Shown: in pieces, positions 24,501-35,000 of the stretch
Layout: every line of letters starts with the position of its first letter
How positions within the stretch are numbered: position 1 is the stretch's first letter
NCBI RefSeq assembly: GCF_964355755.1
Contig: NC_092680.1
Span: 20,003,001 to 20,067,000, forward strand
DNA: 64,000 bases
Origin: Antedon mediterranea
Taxonomy: Eukaryota > Echinodermata > Crinoidea > Comatulida > Antedonidae
Direction of reading: 5' to 3'
The notes under the pieces: generated by a model
What the model was told of the DNA's origin: nothing
Database searches by the model: none
Seen by the model: only the letters and a program-made list of their open reading frames with translations
Position numbers and translations under genes: made by a program

Positions 24501-27500
24501 ACGTATAGGCTGTTTAGTTGACTGCGCGTTCGAAAATCAATATGTAGGCCCTAGTTTATGTATCAAAAATCATTTATTGAAAGTGTTCTATTACCTCCTT
24601 CTTCTAGATAACCAAAATCGCAAATGAATCTGAAATTGCTGATGCAGAACTGACTATGGCTTTGGACTACCTGAATGACACAGGGAATATTCTGTACTCT
24701 AAGAATGAAGAGAAATTAAAGCATGTAGTGCTAATCAATTTACAAACGATGGTTGAAATGGTGACAGAAATCTTCACTGACAAAATACCAGAAGGCATCG
24801 GCGAAAAGGTAAGTTGACATCTTGCCCACCTTGATTAGAATGAGATGTGATACATAAACTAATGGAATTATCATAATTCGAACATTAAAAAGCATTTTTT
24901 ATTATTTTGACATCTCTGTTACTGCCTAACTTCTTCTGAAAAAGTATGTTATAAATAAAGTGATTGTTTGGCATAAACACGAATCCAAAAAATAGTAGCT
25001 GTGATCAAAATAAAATGAATTAATGCTAGTATGTACTGTATGTATATTACAGGCAATTGATACATGTGTTTTTATGATTCATAGTTGTCTATTAATTTGT
25101 GTAGTGTATGTCGTTTTTTATAGTGGTCTAGATTAAATCAATTATGGGAAAGATTTAATGTCGAGGGAATTCTGGAAGAGGAATTAGTACGTCATTTATG
25201 GCGGAAACTGATTGAATTAGATGAAAGCTACTTGGATATCTTCTTAGATATATTGAAGATGTTTCAACTTGTATTTGAAACGCAAACTGTGACGGTGAGC
25301 CTTTGTTGCTTCTTAACTATTTATGAATTTACACTGGGAGGTTATAAATAAAACATGAACAAAGTAAATAGCCAGTTTAAATTGCTTTCAATATGGACAT
25401 ATATGACATTCTGCCATTTATACAACATTTTGGTCATATAAATTATCTTGCAATAGGCCTCAATGGCGGGAAGCAACCGGAGGCAAATTGTTTTATTCAA
25501 TAATAAGTAGTATAACAAAATCTCTTTTATAGGAAGAGGAACGAGAAAATGACAGTGACCGAGTGTTCCTGGTTCCTTCTCGGATACAAATTAAAGACGA
25601 TGCATTGGAAGTAAAGGAAGATTCGAGTAACATGGTGTCGATCTATTTGACTACCCCCACACCTATGGACTTTCTTCCTGACGCCGTCTACCACATGTTG
25701 ATTGTTGAGTTCTTACACCTCTCAAAGACTAAAGGACGGAGAAGTGATGATTTCCAATTATACCAAAATCGTAGTGATTTTGGATTTGATAATCACGTTG
25801 TCAGTTTTGGTGCCGTTGAACATAAAGAGGATAACAAGCAAAGAAAACGAGAAGTTAACGCGTTGAAGGTGCGTATTTATTTTAGTTAGTAGGCCTAAAG
25901 TCAGTAGGCCTAAAGTCATTCGTTACAAGTATAATATATACTTAGGCCTACTGTATATTATCAGGAAATAGTGAGATCATGTGTAATGTCATACTTTTCT
26001 GGTATCATATAGCCTGATATGTATCGTCCTAATGGATTTAATCACTAGGTTTTAAGATATAACAACACACACTGATACAATGTTTATCTGATTCTTAATG
26101 TAAAACATTCCCACTCACACCAACGTTCTAAGTCAAAATCTGAGCACATCGTTCACATTAGTCCTATACGTACAGAAAATGTTTCTATTATCCTACCTTG
26201 TACGCTAGGCCTCAGTTTAACATTATTGCCTTGTTAATGTTACAATAGTAGGCCTCCCTTTGAGAGTACTGGAGTTGTGTACCAACATAAACGTTGTTTT
26301 TAATGCACACAAACAGCAATCATTTGCAAATTATGTGATGTAGTGTAGCTAGTGGTTAACGTACTTGCCTTCCACTCCCAATGTCCACACATACAAACTA
26401 CTGTAAATCGTGTAAGATGTTAGCAGTCAGAATTTGAACCTATTTGATCCTATTGGCAAGCATGTTAGCAATCAAGTGACAGTGCCAATTGTTAACACTA
26501 TACCTCGTTAGTTTGCACTCCTCGAATGTACCGCAGTTTAACATATTGCCTTGTTACTGTTACAAAAGTAGGCCTACCTATGAGAGAGTAATGGAGTCCA
26601 GTATTATTTATCTCTTCTGACCATTTGTTTATGTTAGTAAATCACATTTATAATAAAGAAAATTCCATAATTTATTCATTTAAAACAAACTATTTATGTA
26701 TAATTTCTTTCGTATAACTACGAACATTTAGGAACTTTCTAATTTATAAATATAGCAAATTTTAAACGTCAATAATAACAACAATAATTCATGATGATTG
26801 ACTATTGTGTTTTTCAACAGTTTCAAATAACACGCAGAGATGAAATTAGCAAAGATGAGAGAGGTATTACCAGGCTGATAGATAGCCCACAACCAGCTTT
26901 TTGCAAAGAGGTAAGGCAAGCCAAACCTACATCGTTCAATGTATGATGATGTACATGATGTTGACCTAATTAAGATTGAAATCTATATATAAATTTACGT
27001 AAGGGCAAAATTCGGTAAATCGCGCCTTACTTTTAGAATTTTTACTCGATGGTATATAAAGTTGGTTCGTACTTTCCGTACTGATTTTAACCACCTGATG
27101 TAACCCTGTTTACTAATTAAATTAAGTTAGATAATTAGTTATTGACGATTAAAACAAATTTAGGTTCAACGATTTGCCCCAAATAGGGGTGTTTTCCGAT
27201 CGTGGTATACACTGTCTAATGGATGTCCATCTTGAAAAATACCCGCCACAAAAATGCGAGGAGGCTTCGCATTTTCCTATCTCCTCCTACGATAATTGTT
27301 TTTAATAGCTGAAAACCGGTTGAACAGCTCGAGTACAGTATCATAATGTTGAAGACAGGCCGATTTTCTTAAAAAAATACTATTTTGATAGATTTAATAT
27401 ACGTTTATGCAAATGTATTGATTTGAAATGAATGGAACATTCCAATCTCTCAGTCTGCCTTGGTCACAAGTAGGTAAATTTATGAGCCCTTGGAGAATAA

Positions 27501-29391
27501 ACTTGCAATACTTTGACAATACAGTACTGCAAATACCTATTAACCATTTTTGGTCGTCATTTGAATCGAACATTTCTTACTGTGAATACTGTTATAAGAT
27601 GTAAAAAAATATATACAAACATTTCTTACTGTGAATACTGTTAGATGTAAAAAAAATATATACAAATAAACTTTATTACTGTGATTATGGGTAGGCTCTA
27701 CTGTTAGATATATAAACACGTAATATACAAATAAACTTTATACTGACAGTTGCTTCTCAACGTTTGCATTAATTAATAATTACAAAAAATATAAACGTCG
27801 TAGTGGTGTATCGTTACATGTACTTTACTATTTCAATCGACTATGACAGTGACAGTTTTAACAAAGTATTAAATCGCAAATGTTTTACTATATTTAGTCA
27901 CCGTTAGTGGTATATTATTTATAGGCCTATAAAAAATGAAAACAATATTTCGTTAGAGACGTGGATAAAGAATATATTTAAAAATTGTTCCTCTTTGTAC
28001 CTATCCTCTTTCCCATCCCTCAACCCTAATTGGGTTTCTTTAAATAAATAAACAATTTGGACTCATTTTGTGGTAAGTTTCTCTTTCGGAAGTAATTCCC
28101 AGGGTGCTAATTTTGGTTGACTACATAAATCATTGTGTCTACTTATTCGTTTCTGTAAACGACAATCCTGCGGTACGTGCATTTAAAATCGCCAGATTTT
28201 TTACCCTGAAATTACTGTGTATTCGAAAACCATCTGTGGGCACGACCTAGATGGTACGCGAGCGAAGCGAGCGTATCATCTAGTTGAAATAATTTGTCAT
28301 ATTTCACACTATGAGAAATAGAAATTCTTAAATGATACACAACATCGGTAAAACAAATAAACATTCATATTATCACGTAGGTTTTAGACTTTCTACTGAA
28401 GCATTTGGAGTCCAAGTGTACAGTCGGCTACAAACTGTCCGTACTCTGCATAGCGTGTGAATCTTCCAAGCTACATTTCCATGATCTACAACGATGCTTA
28501 GACAACCCAACTGTTCCATGTGGAAAAATCGCAATGGTTACTGAAGGCTTCAGAAAACTGTTTTTAACAGGTGAATATAAAAAAAATGTACAATTATTTT
28601 GGCTTTTTATGTAACGAATTTTACTGTACGTCTACCTTATGTAATATTAATGCCTATATTGAATGGAACATTATTTTTTAGGTACAAAACGGCCCCGCGC
28701 AGAACCAATTAAACAATCGAGTCAAAGCCCAGGTAACTTACAATGACTTTTTTAATAATAAAAAATTAGCCATTCGGCTTATAAACAACTTAATAAATGT
28801 ATGTATTTATACAATACAGGATCATTCGAAACAGAATTTCAGCAAATGCTGGTAAATACGTCAGACTGGTATGATGAATACGGTTCACTTGACCAGCTGA
28901 AGATGTTGTGCAAAGACCTGATAAGACCTTTCAATGATCTACAGAAGGCTAAATGCACAATGGAGGTGTTTAAGTTAATGCAATCCGCCGGTTATCTTAC
29001 TGCTACTAACTTTGAAGTTCTCATCGACGTAATCAATGTCACTGGTAAACAGGGTGTTCTGGAGGAAAACAAACTGCTGAAGGACACTTACGAAAAAGCC
29101 GACGATCAGGTAAAATCGTTCACATCGTATCGACAAAAACTGATTAAGTTCGGTAACAAACTTTCAGAAGGCAATGTAACAACACTGGTTAACCTAGAGA
29201 AGATTTCTAAGAAATACAGCGGCAATCAGTGGACTGTGATATTGGATCTTGAACAAAGGGGTATTCTAAATATACACAAATTGGAACCATTTATCGAAAT
29301 GTTGAAAGAGAAAGAGTTAACATTAGCCGCTGAAGAATTAGAAGATAGTGACGAGTGTTGCGGGAATACAACATGGTTTACCGGTACCTAA
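15522..29391 (+). CDS. ROCO gene B: ankyrin - Roc - COR - tandem DED-like protein, 1102 aa
   Basis: Exons: 15522-15544, 16360-16456, 17688-17801, 19379-19498, 20437-20539, 21155-21320, 21717-21820, 22223-22359, 22444-22486, 22603-22844, 23020-23142, 23372-23560, 23979-24215, 24608-24808, 25124-25294, 25533-25868, 26821-26910, 28381-28570, 28682-28732, 28820-29391. Total 3309 nt, in phase throughout; the ATG at 15522 (MESIPASD...) splices in frame. Residues about 8-150 form three ankyrin repeats (LWQAIVSGKW, GQTLLM, AGTPLHRCLGS). Roc: P-loop GKEGAGKT at 191-198, DYAGQ at 371-375, THKD at 471-474. COR about 510-830, with LDYLNDTGNILYS, GILEEELVRHLW and FLPDAVYHMLIVEF. The final exon (residues 913-1102) carries two DED-like repeats. 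DAPK1 has ankyrin-Roc-COR-Death but starts with a kinase; here there is no kinase and the C-terminus is DED-like. Likely a cytosolic GTP-regulated adaptor in death or inflammatory signalling (inference). One intron appears to use a GC donor (20540). Confidence 0.9.
15577..15900 (+). repeat. Minisatellite, about 16-bp unit (CACCTTTCATTATGAT)
   Basis: About 19 imperfect copies of a 16-bp unit, with variants such as TTATGGCCAC and TTATGAACAC. It occupies the first intron of ROCO gene B, starting about 35 bp after the exon-1 donor (15545). Confidence 0.9.
15912..16236 (-). mobile_element. tRNA-derived SINE, antisense to gene B
   Basis: On the minus strand, the head near 16220 contains TGGTCGAGTGG (A-box like), and about 50 nt later GGGTTCGAGGCTC (B-box like), the two internal RNA polymerase III promoter elements of a tRNA. 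The body continues to an end with AATAAATAAATAAAG near 15915-15930. Length, internal promoter and A-rich simple tail fit a SINE. It lies in gene B intron 1 next to the minisatellite. Confidence 0.7.
16690..17370. mobile_element. Possible DNA-transposon remnant in gene B intron 2
   Basis: AACCCACATT near 16690 is inverted as AATGTGGGTC near 17358-17367, and both ends are GC-rich with CACGCG words, unlike the surrounding intron. TTGATCGCGATCCTACGA occurs twice near the left end. No transposase frame. The inverted ends are short, so this is only tentative. Confidence 0.3.
18423..18680 (+). repeat. Direct repeat pair of about 65 bp (ACTAGGACTAGGACAAAATAG)
   Basis: The block starting ACTAGGACTAGGACAAAATA and ending ATGACGTCATGATCAATA occurs at about 18424-18484 and again at about 18613-18676, with a variable poly-T/poly-A centre. 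It lies in gene B intron 3, between exons 17688-17801 and 19379-19498. Confidence 0.75.
18780..19033. repeat. Three consecutive palindromic units of about 80 bp
   Basis: Each unit starts TTATTTGTCATMCGTCAGGGCAGG or a variant and ends with its inverse CCTGCCCTGACGTATGMCAA. Units lie at about 18780-18863, 18869-18949 and 18956-19033. Units 2 and 3 share an almost identical centre (TTTTGTATGATTCCACTGTA). Non-coding, in gene B intron 3. The form suggests a small foldback MITE that multiplied in place. Confidence 0.75.
20040..20290 (-). mobile_element. LINE ORF2 C-terminal relic (zinc-knuckle-like)
   Basis: Minus-strand translation of about 20100-20290 gives FNEYMVEEYTVCKLC, then ENRDHFLYECAKR, matching the C-x2-C ... 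H-x4-C motif found after the RT domain in many LINE ORF2 proteins. It lies in gene B intron 4 (19499-20436). Only this tail is recognisable. Confidence 0.6.
26981..28278 (+). mobile_element. Interspersed element, copy 1 (about 1.3 kb, family unknown)
   Basis: This stretch is found again in inverted orientation at about 62686-63932. It starts ATCTATATATAAATTTACG and ends GCGAGCGAAGCGAG. It fills the gene B intron between exons 26821-26910 and 28381-28570; the same intron in gene A is only 165 bp, so this is an insertion. An internal segment (TTTCTTACTGTGAATACTGTT) is locally duplicated near 27570-27660 relative to the other copy. No long open frame and no clear terminal inverted repeats. Confidence 0.8.
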
Positions 29392-29559
29392 ATATAGGAA
29401 AGAGAAGAGTCGGTCTTACCAGATATGTTAGTACCAGGCTAGTTAAGGAATAATGTGTAGAATATACATCTAGCCTTATGACTTGGTTGCTGAATTACTG
29501 GCTTTAGTTTTCTGACTGCTCCGCTGGGCTGCTTTGTTTCACGAAGTCTCAATCCAATA
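29392..29559. other. 3' flank of ROCO gene B
   Basis: Short stretch after the stop codon. No clear polyadenylation signal was seen before the RT relic begins. Confidence 0.4.
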
Positions 29560-30000
29560 ATCAAAGGCAGATTTCACAAGGAATATTGGTACATCCCAGA
29601 GAGACAGCTTAAGCCCATTGTTATTTGCCACTTACCTCGAACATGCCAAAACCTATCAACTCAGTATATCCTGATGACATTGATTTCATCTCTCGACATC
29701 AACTACCGCAGCATCTATGACATAGAACGGCTTTTCACTAAATTGAATCTTGTTGTCAACAAAGATAAAAACCAAATTCACCTGTATCAGGAAACAGACT
29801 GCAGAGTCCGAACAAGAATGGAGGCAGGAAAAGAAAGTTGGCTCGTTGATTGGGAACAAAGAGGATAAGAAGCTTTCTCCAGCAGCCTTCAGAAAACTAA
29901 ACAAAGTAATGGTCAAGTAATAAAAAGGTTAAGAAAAAATAAAATCTGTATCTCTACAACTTTCTCTCGTGAAACCGATCTTACTCTATAACTGGGAAGT
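29560..30000 (+). mobile_element. Reverse-transcriptase relic
   Basis: Plus-strand translation, with frame changes, gives SLSPLLFATYLEHA (the LINE motif QGDSLSPxLF) followed by YPDDIDFIS (a YADD-type catalytic box) and a KLNLVVNKDKNQ-like segment. Stops interrupt every frame. It lies just downstream of ROCO gene B. Confidence 0.65.
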
Positions 30001-30049
30001 GAGGTCTAACTAAGATTGATGTAACAAAGAACACTTTCCACAGTCAATT

Positions 30050-31000
30050 TATTCTATAATTTAATCATGTTCATTTTGCATATAATTATGTACTGTACTA
30101 TTCATTGATATTAGTAGTAACTTTGATTAAGAAATATAATTATTACAATGTAAATTACTAATGTTTGATACAACATTTAGTGGTGAGTAAGGTTTATCGT
30201 TAAAGGTAATACGGTGGTATGTTAGTTTATATATTAATTTTTTTATTTCAATTAATTGATTTACAATGTTTCCTTTGCATAAATAGTATAATCATCGATA
30301 CATTGGCTTGCTCAGCATGTTGGTAATTGGTCATTTAAATTGTGTTGTTAATGGTAGTGGGATACTATGTGCATAGTATATTAGCTTATTTTCTTGACTA
30401 TACATTTTTCCATGTTCATTTTGCATAAATATATAATATTCAGTAATATTAGTAGTAAGTTTGATTAAAAAATGTATGACAATGTAATTACTATGCTTTG
30501 ATACAAAATGTTGATAATGGATAATTTAAGGTTTGTCGTTAAAGGTAATGTGGTGGTATATTGTTGTTTTACTATATTTTTCATTTACCATGTTTCTTTG
30601 CATATATTCATTGAAATTATATGTTGGTTTGATTTAGAAATGTAATTACTATGCTTTGATACAAAATGTTGGTAATGGATAATTTAAGTGGGTTTGATTT
30701 AGAAATGTATGACAATGTAATAATTGCTTGGTTTGATTCAGCATGTCGGTGTTGGGCCATTTAAGGTAAAGCGTACTATATATCTGGTGAATTAGTTTAT
30801 TTTCGTGACTATATTTTTCATTTTAATTAGTTATTTTACCATGTTCATTTGCATAAATTGACATTATGTTAGTTTGATTTAGAAATTAGTTGTGATTTAT
30901 TTAGTGATTGATCAGCTTTGTGTTTAAGGTAACGTATGTAGACCTCCGTAATTGTATATATTGTCTTTATTATACTTGTTATTTTAACATATTCATTTTG
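30050..31000 (+). repeat. AT-rich direct repeats in convergent intergenic space
   Basis: Segments at about 30064-30235 and 30408-30560 are diverged direct copies: both run CATGTTCATTTTGCATA, TTAGTAGTAA, TTTGATTAA, CAATGTAA, then CGTTAAAGGTAAT. Shorter pieces recur near 30600, 30700 and 30830. Related words occur in the 3' flank of gene A (8200-8260). Confidence 0.6.
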
Positions 31001-31821
31001 AATAAAATATATATTGGAATGTATACACACTTGTTATCCATATTTTTGTTTCTTTTTAAAAAACTATTATAATGTATTAACATTACAGTTTGCATACTTT
31101 TGGAAAAGTGTGTATGTATTCTCTGTTACAATTAAGGTACAATGATATTGATTACCTTACAGTACTTAATATAACAATGAATAAACTAGTAGTTTGTGTT
31201 TCTCTGTATACAGCAATTCATCTGCTATTCTTTCTTAACCCATATAACGGAATTTATAAGTAAAAATGGTTCTATGCCATGACGTTAAATTCAGCACTAT
31301 TTACCGAAATACTAAAACATGAAAAGCATACGTTTTAAACAGAGCAGGTTAATCTTCTGTTAAGGTAAATAGCAACAGTCCTACATTTGAATAATAAAAT
31401 TAACCGGATATAGTATACATTTGCGTGAAGCTATTATGCTAAAACCAAGTAATATAATACAAAACGCATAATTCATTACAATGGATACATAATAATAAAA
31501 AATTATATAATAATACTATATTTCAAATACTTCAGACAGCTGAGGCTTGCTATATATTTCCTATGTTTGTTGATTTATTATTGCTAAAGCTTATCATTGT
31601 GTATTATAACTTTATAAATCAGCTATCTACAGTTTTACACTTCCCAAGTAAATAAAATCAAATATAATATATGTTTTATCTGATTCGTACATTCGAGACT
31701 CATGATTCTGTCACATCGTACAACGTTCAGGGTTAAGATAATTCATGATAAAGTGACCTCTACAGTGAATATTCTATTGGTGGGTCAACTAAATTTAAGG
31801 TAGTCGTCTCGGTCACAATGT
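31001..31821. other. Convergent intergenic region, nothing recognised
   Basis: AT-rich sequence between the 3' ends of ROCO gene B (+) and gene C (-). No exon or element is supported. Confidence 0.4.
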
Positions 31822-31827
31822 TTTATT
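31822..31827 (-). promoter_or_regulatory. Candidate polyadenylation signal of gene C
   Basis: TTTATT on the plus strand is AATAAA on the minus strand, about 190 bp after the gene C stop codon (32013-32015). Such hexamers are common in AT-rich DNA, so position is the only support. Confidence 0.35.
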
Positions 31828-32012
31828 GTTCTTTTTGTTGTGTAGTTTCTTTGTAAACGGTAAAACAAACCAAAACCCCTAAAACCGACTAAACGATGTG
31901 ATATATAATGCGAGGGTAAGAGTGTACATAACCAAAGTGTAGATTTGTATTATTCTTGTTTCTATTGTAAGCATCAAGGTGGTACGTGAGAAAGGGAATG
32001 GGCTGGACTTTT

Positions 32013-35000
32013 TTACTTCTTTCTTTTTCGAACAATAACAGAATGATGTGTATGCCCAGCGTTTACAATGCCTACACGTTGTTTTAAGTTCAGGCCTCGC
32101 GTGAACATACTGGGTATTGATTCGCCAAGGCAATCATTTGGAATCCATCCTTCTTTGTTGTCTTTAAGATTTACAGCTCGTACCCAACCTTTTGAAATGA
32201 TATAAGATAAAAATGTAGAATTAAGTAAAAAACTTATAATGTTACTTTATTTTATGTCAATTATATTACAATCGATTGAATATATTTATGCTTTCAATTA
32301 TATGCCACCGTTGACTACGCTGTCGTACTTACTCTACCTATTTTTAAAAAAAAAACCGACATACTCAATAACAATGCCTGTAAGCTAATACGCTATGCTG
32401 ATGACACTGTCATCACAGGACTTTATTGTTCAGAGGATAAGAATAACTACTGAAACTCTCTAGTTAATTTTATATCTTGGTGTGACGATAATTATTTAAT
32501 ATTAAATGCCTCAAATGGAGATGGTGTTTAATTTTAGGAAGAAATATTCACCCATTGAGGCAGTTATAATTAAGAATAATGAAATAGATGTTGTCAATGA
32601 ATTTAAGTATCTTGGTACCCTTATAGATAAGGACCTTTGTTGGACGCCTAATACAATATACCTTACACAGAAACTCCTTCCTAGTACCATGAGTTCAACT
32701 GTAGATTTTTAAGATAATGTTTCAGTTTAGTATTTATTTTATGTTGTAGTGTGGTGAGTTCTTGCAGCAAGCAAGAAGAATTTCAACTGCCACATGTTTG
32801 GCCTTTGACAATAAAGTTTTCTTGTATCTTGTATCTTGTACTGAGAATTCAACGTTAACAGCAAGTAATACATTCTAGGCCAATATCCAATTCGTGTGAT
32901 TATGAGAAATAATTAGGTTACCCTACTGTAGGCTATATTATAGCTGTTATGATATGATGATAAATGAAGCATCATTATATACGTACCAGATGTTTTATCA
33001 GTCAATTCTACCTCGTCACCAGCATCCACTTTCAATTCACCTCTGTCACTTCCAAGAAAATGTTTAGCAATCTTGTACTTGGGTCTACCTGCAACATAAG
33101 TTTAGGAGGCTTTAGTACGCTGAACTATGGGCGTCAACATAACCATTACCATCCTTTACCTTACTATCCTCAATATACTGCAAACTTAAACGAGATTATT
33201 ATGTTGAGAATGGTTCTTTAAGAAGAATGCTTACTCCATGAGGCATATTGTTCCCCGACGTCACCAGAGAGTCCGGATAAGGTTTTCCACCAGAATTCGA
33301 AACTTCTGCAATATTAAAATAGTTGAAAAGTCTATCAGTGACAAATACTTTAATGACATCTAAAGCAGATTGGCATGACGTTATCATAAATTCATCAGCA
33401 TATTCTCCCGGTACTTTTAGAGACGGTGACCTTCGGGGAAGCTTGGTGTCAAGCGACAGCTGGCTTGCCATGAAGTTGAAAGCTAGAGGCTAAGAAACTA
33501 TAGGCTATGTTTACTGTCTATAGACATGGAAATCGGGCCCGTTCCATCATGTAGCATTTACACATTTATCTATTCACTTTTAATAACATGTTTTAACAGC
33601 AAACACGTTTACAGATGACTTCAATGTTGCTAGTATTAGTATTTAAACGTACATGAACAAAAACAACAAACCTGTCTTGCGAAGATTCCCAACAAATATA
33701 ATACTTCATTCTCTCACATGTATCCTTGTGCATAACAATCAAGAACACATTCATTGGCAAACCTTTCTTCTTTGGTACTTTAAACGGATATGTTTCGCTG
33801 GATGGCTTCTCAACTTCAACAAAATTCTTGTTGGCACAGTCGATGAGCTTATACTTAACACTAAATATAGGAAATGGTTTCTATGTAGAATTTTTTATTC
33901 TTTTTATTCATAAAATGTAAAACAGTGTTGGTTATATAGTCGTTCGTAAATCAAATAAAAACATAAATTTATTTCGTTCCAATGGCAAAATTAAAACACG
34001 AATAACTAAATGTAGTCAACCCCTTCAACCCAACAGTGGAAGACCCAGCTGATAAAATGGCTCTTCTTATAATAATTTTGCCACTTTAGCTATATTTGAA
34101 TTGCATTTAACCACCGCACATAACCGTACAGCAGACCTGACCTACCTTAAAACTGTTAAACGATTGTGTACAATTTAATTCTGTGTGCTTACCAAATTTT
34201 TCTGTCTTTCTTGTATTGTTTTTCGTTGATAAGCATCACCACTCGTTCGAATGTTACCAACTTTACATTCGATTCTAACTTCTTCCAGTCTTTGCCACCT
34301 TTTTTCTTGCATGAATGCACTATGACGTCATTCCAACTTTCAACCCAGCTCTCATTACTAATAAGTTTCTCTGCCTATAGATAACATCATTTATAATTTT
34401 AATAATGAATTTGGAAGCACAATAACTTCATAAAGTATATTGCTCAAATAAAACGACAAGATGTTTCTACAACTTTACCTCAGATAAAGTTACACCTTCA
34501 GTTGCTTCAAACTCCATTTGATGAAGAATATTTGAGACGTGTTTATGTTCTTTCTCTTGCAATTTACTATCTTGTTCTTCACATTCATTGATAATGACTG
34601 TCATATGTTGAACAAGATCACGAGCCCATCTTACCACTTTTTCATCTGGGTTGCAATATTTCTCAATTGCTTCTTGAAGACTCTTAACACAAACGTTACA
34701 ATAAAAGCAATACAATGAAGTGAGCATAAGGTGGATTGTGCTGAAACACTCCTCGTTAAATAGAAATCAGTGGGCAAAAAGTGAAAAACATGTTTATACC
34801 ATATAAATAGTAGGCCTATTTAATTTTAGGTTTAGTTTTTATGTGATAAATTTAGTCAACGAGTATAATTCTCATTTTAAAATAACTAGAGCACTGTTCA
34901 AACTTCCTAATCTTATCTTATGGATAATTCGTTCTAAGATTTAAAATATTCGTTCACATTTAATGACGTAATGTAACGTACGGAATAGATATATTATAGT

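Noticed and set aside
26336-26480. tRNA-like head (TAGCTAGTGGTTA A-box word)
   Set aside because: No convincing B box at the right distance (only a degenerate TTGAACC about 75 nt later) and no cloverleaf; perhaps an old SINE head but not supported.
33199-33471. Minus-strand 90-codon open frame overlapping gene C
   Set aside because: The real exon is only 33235-33305 in another frame; paralogue D and splice signals support the short exon.
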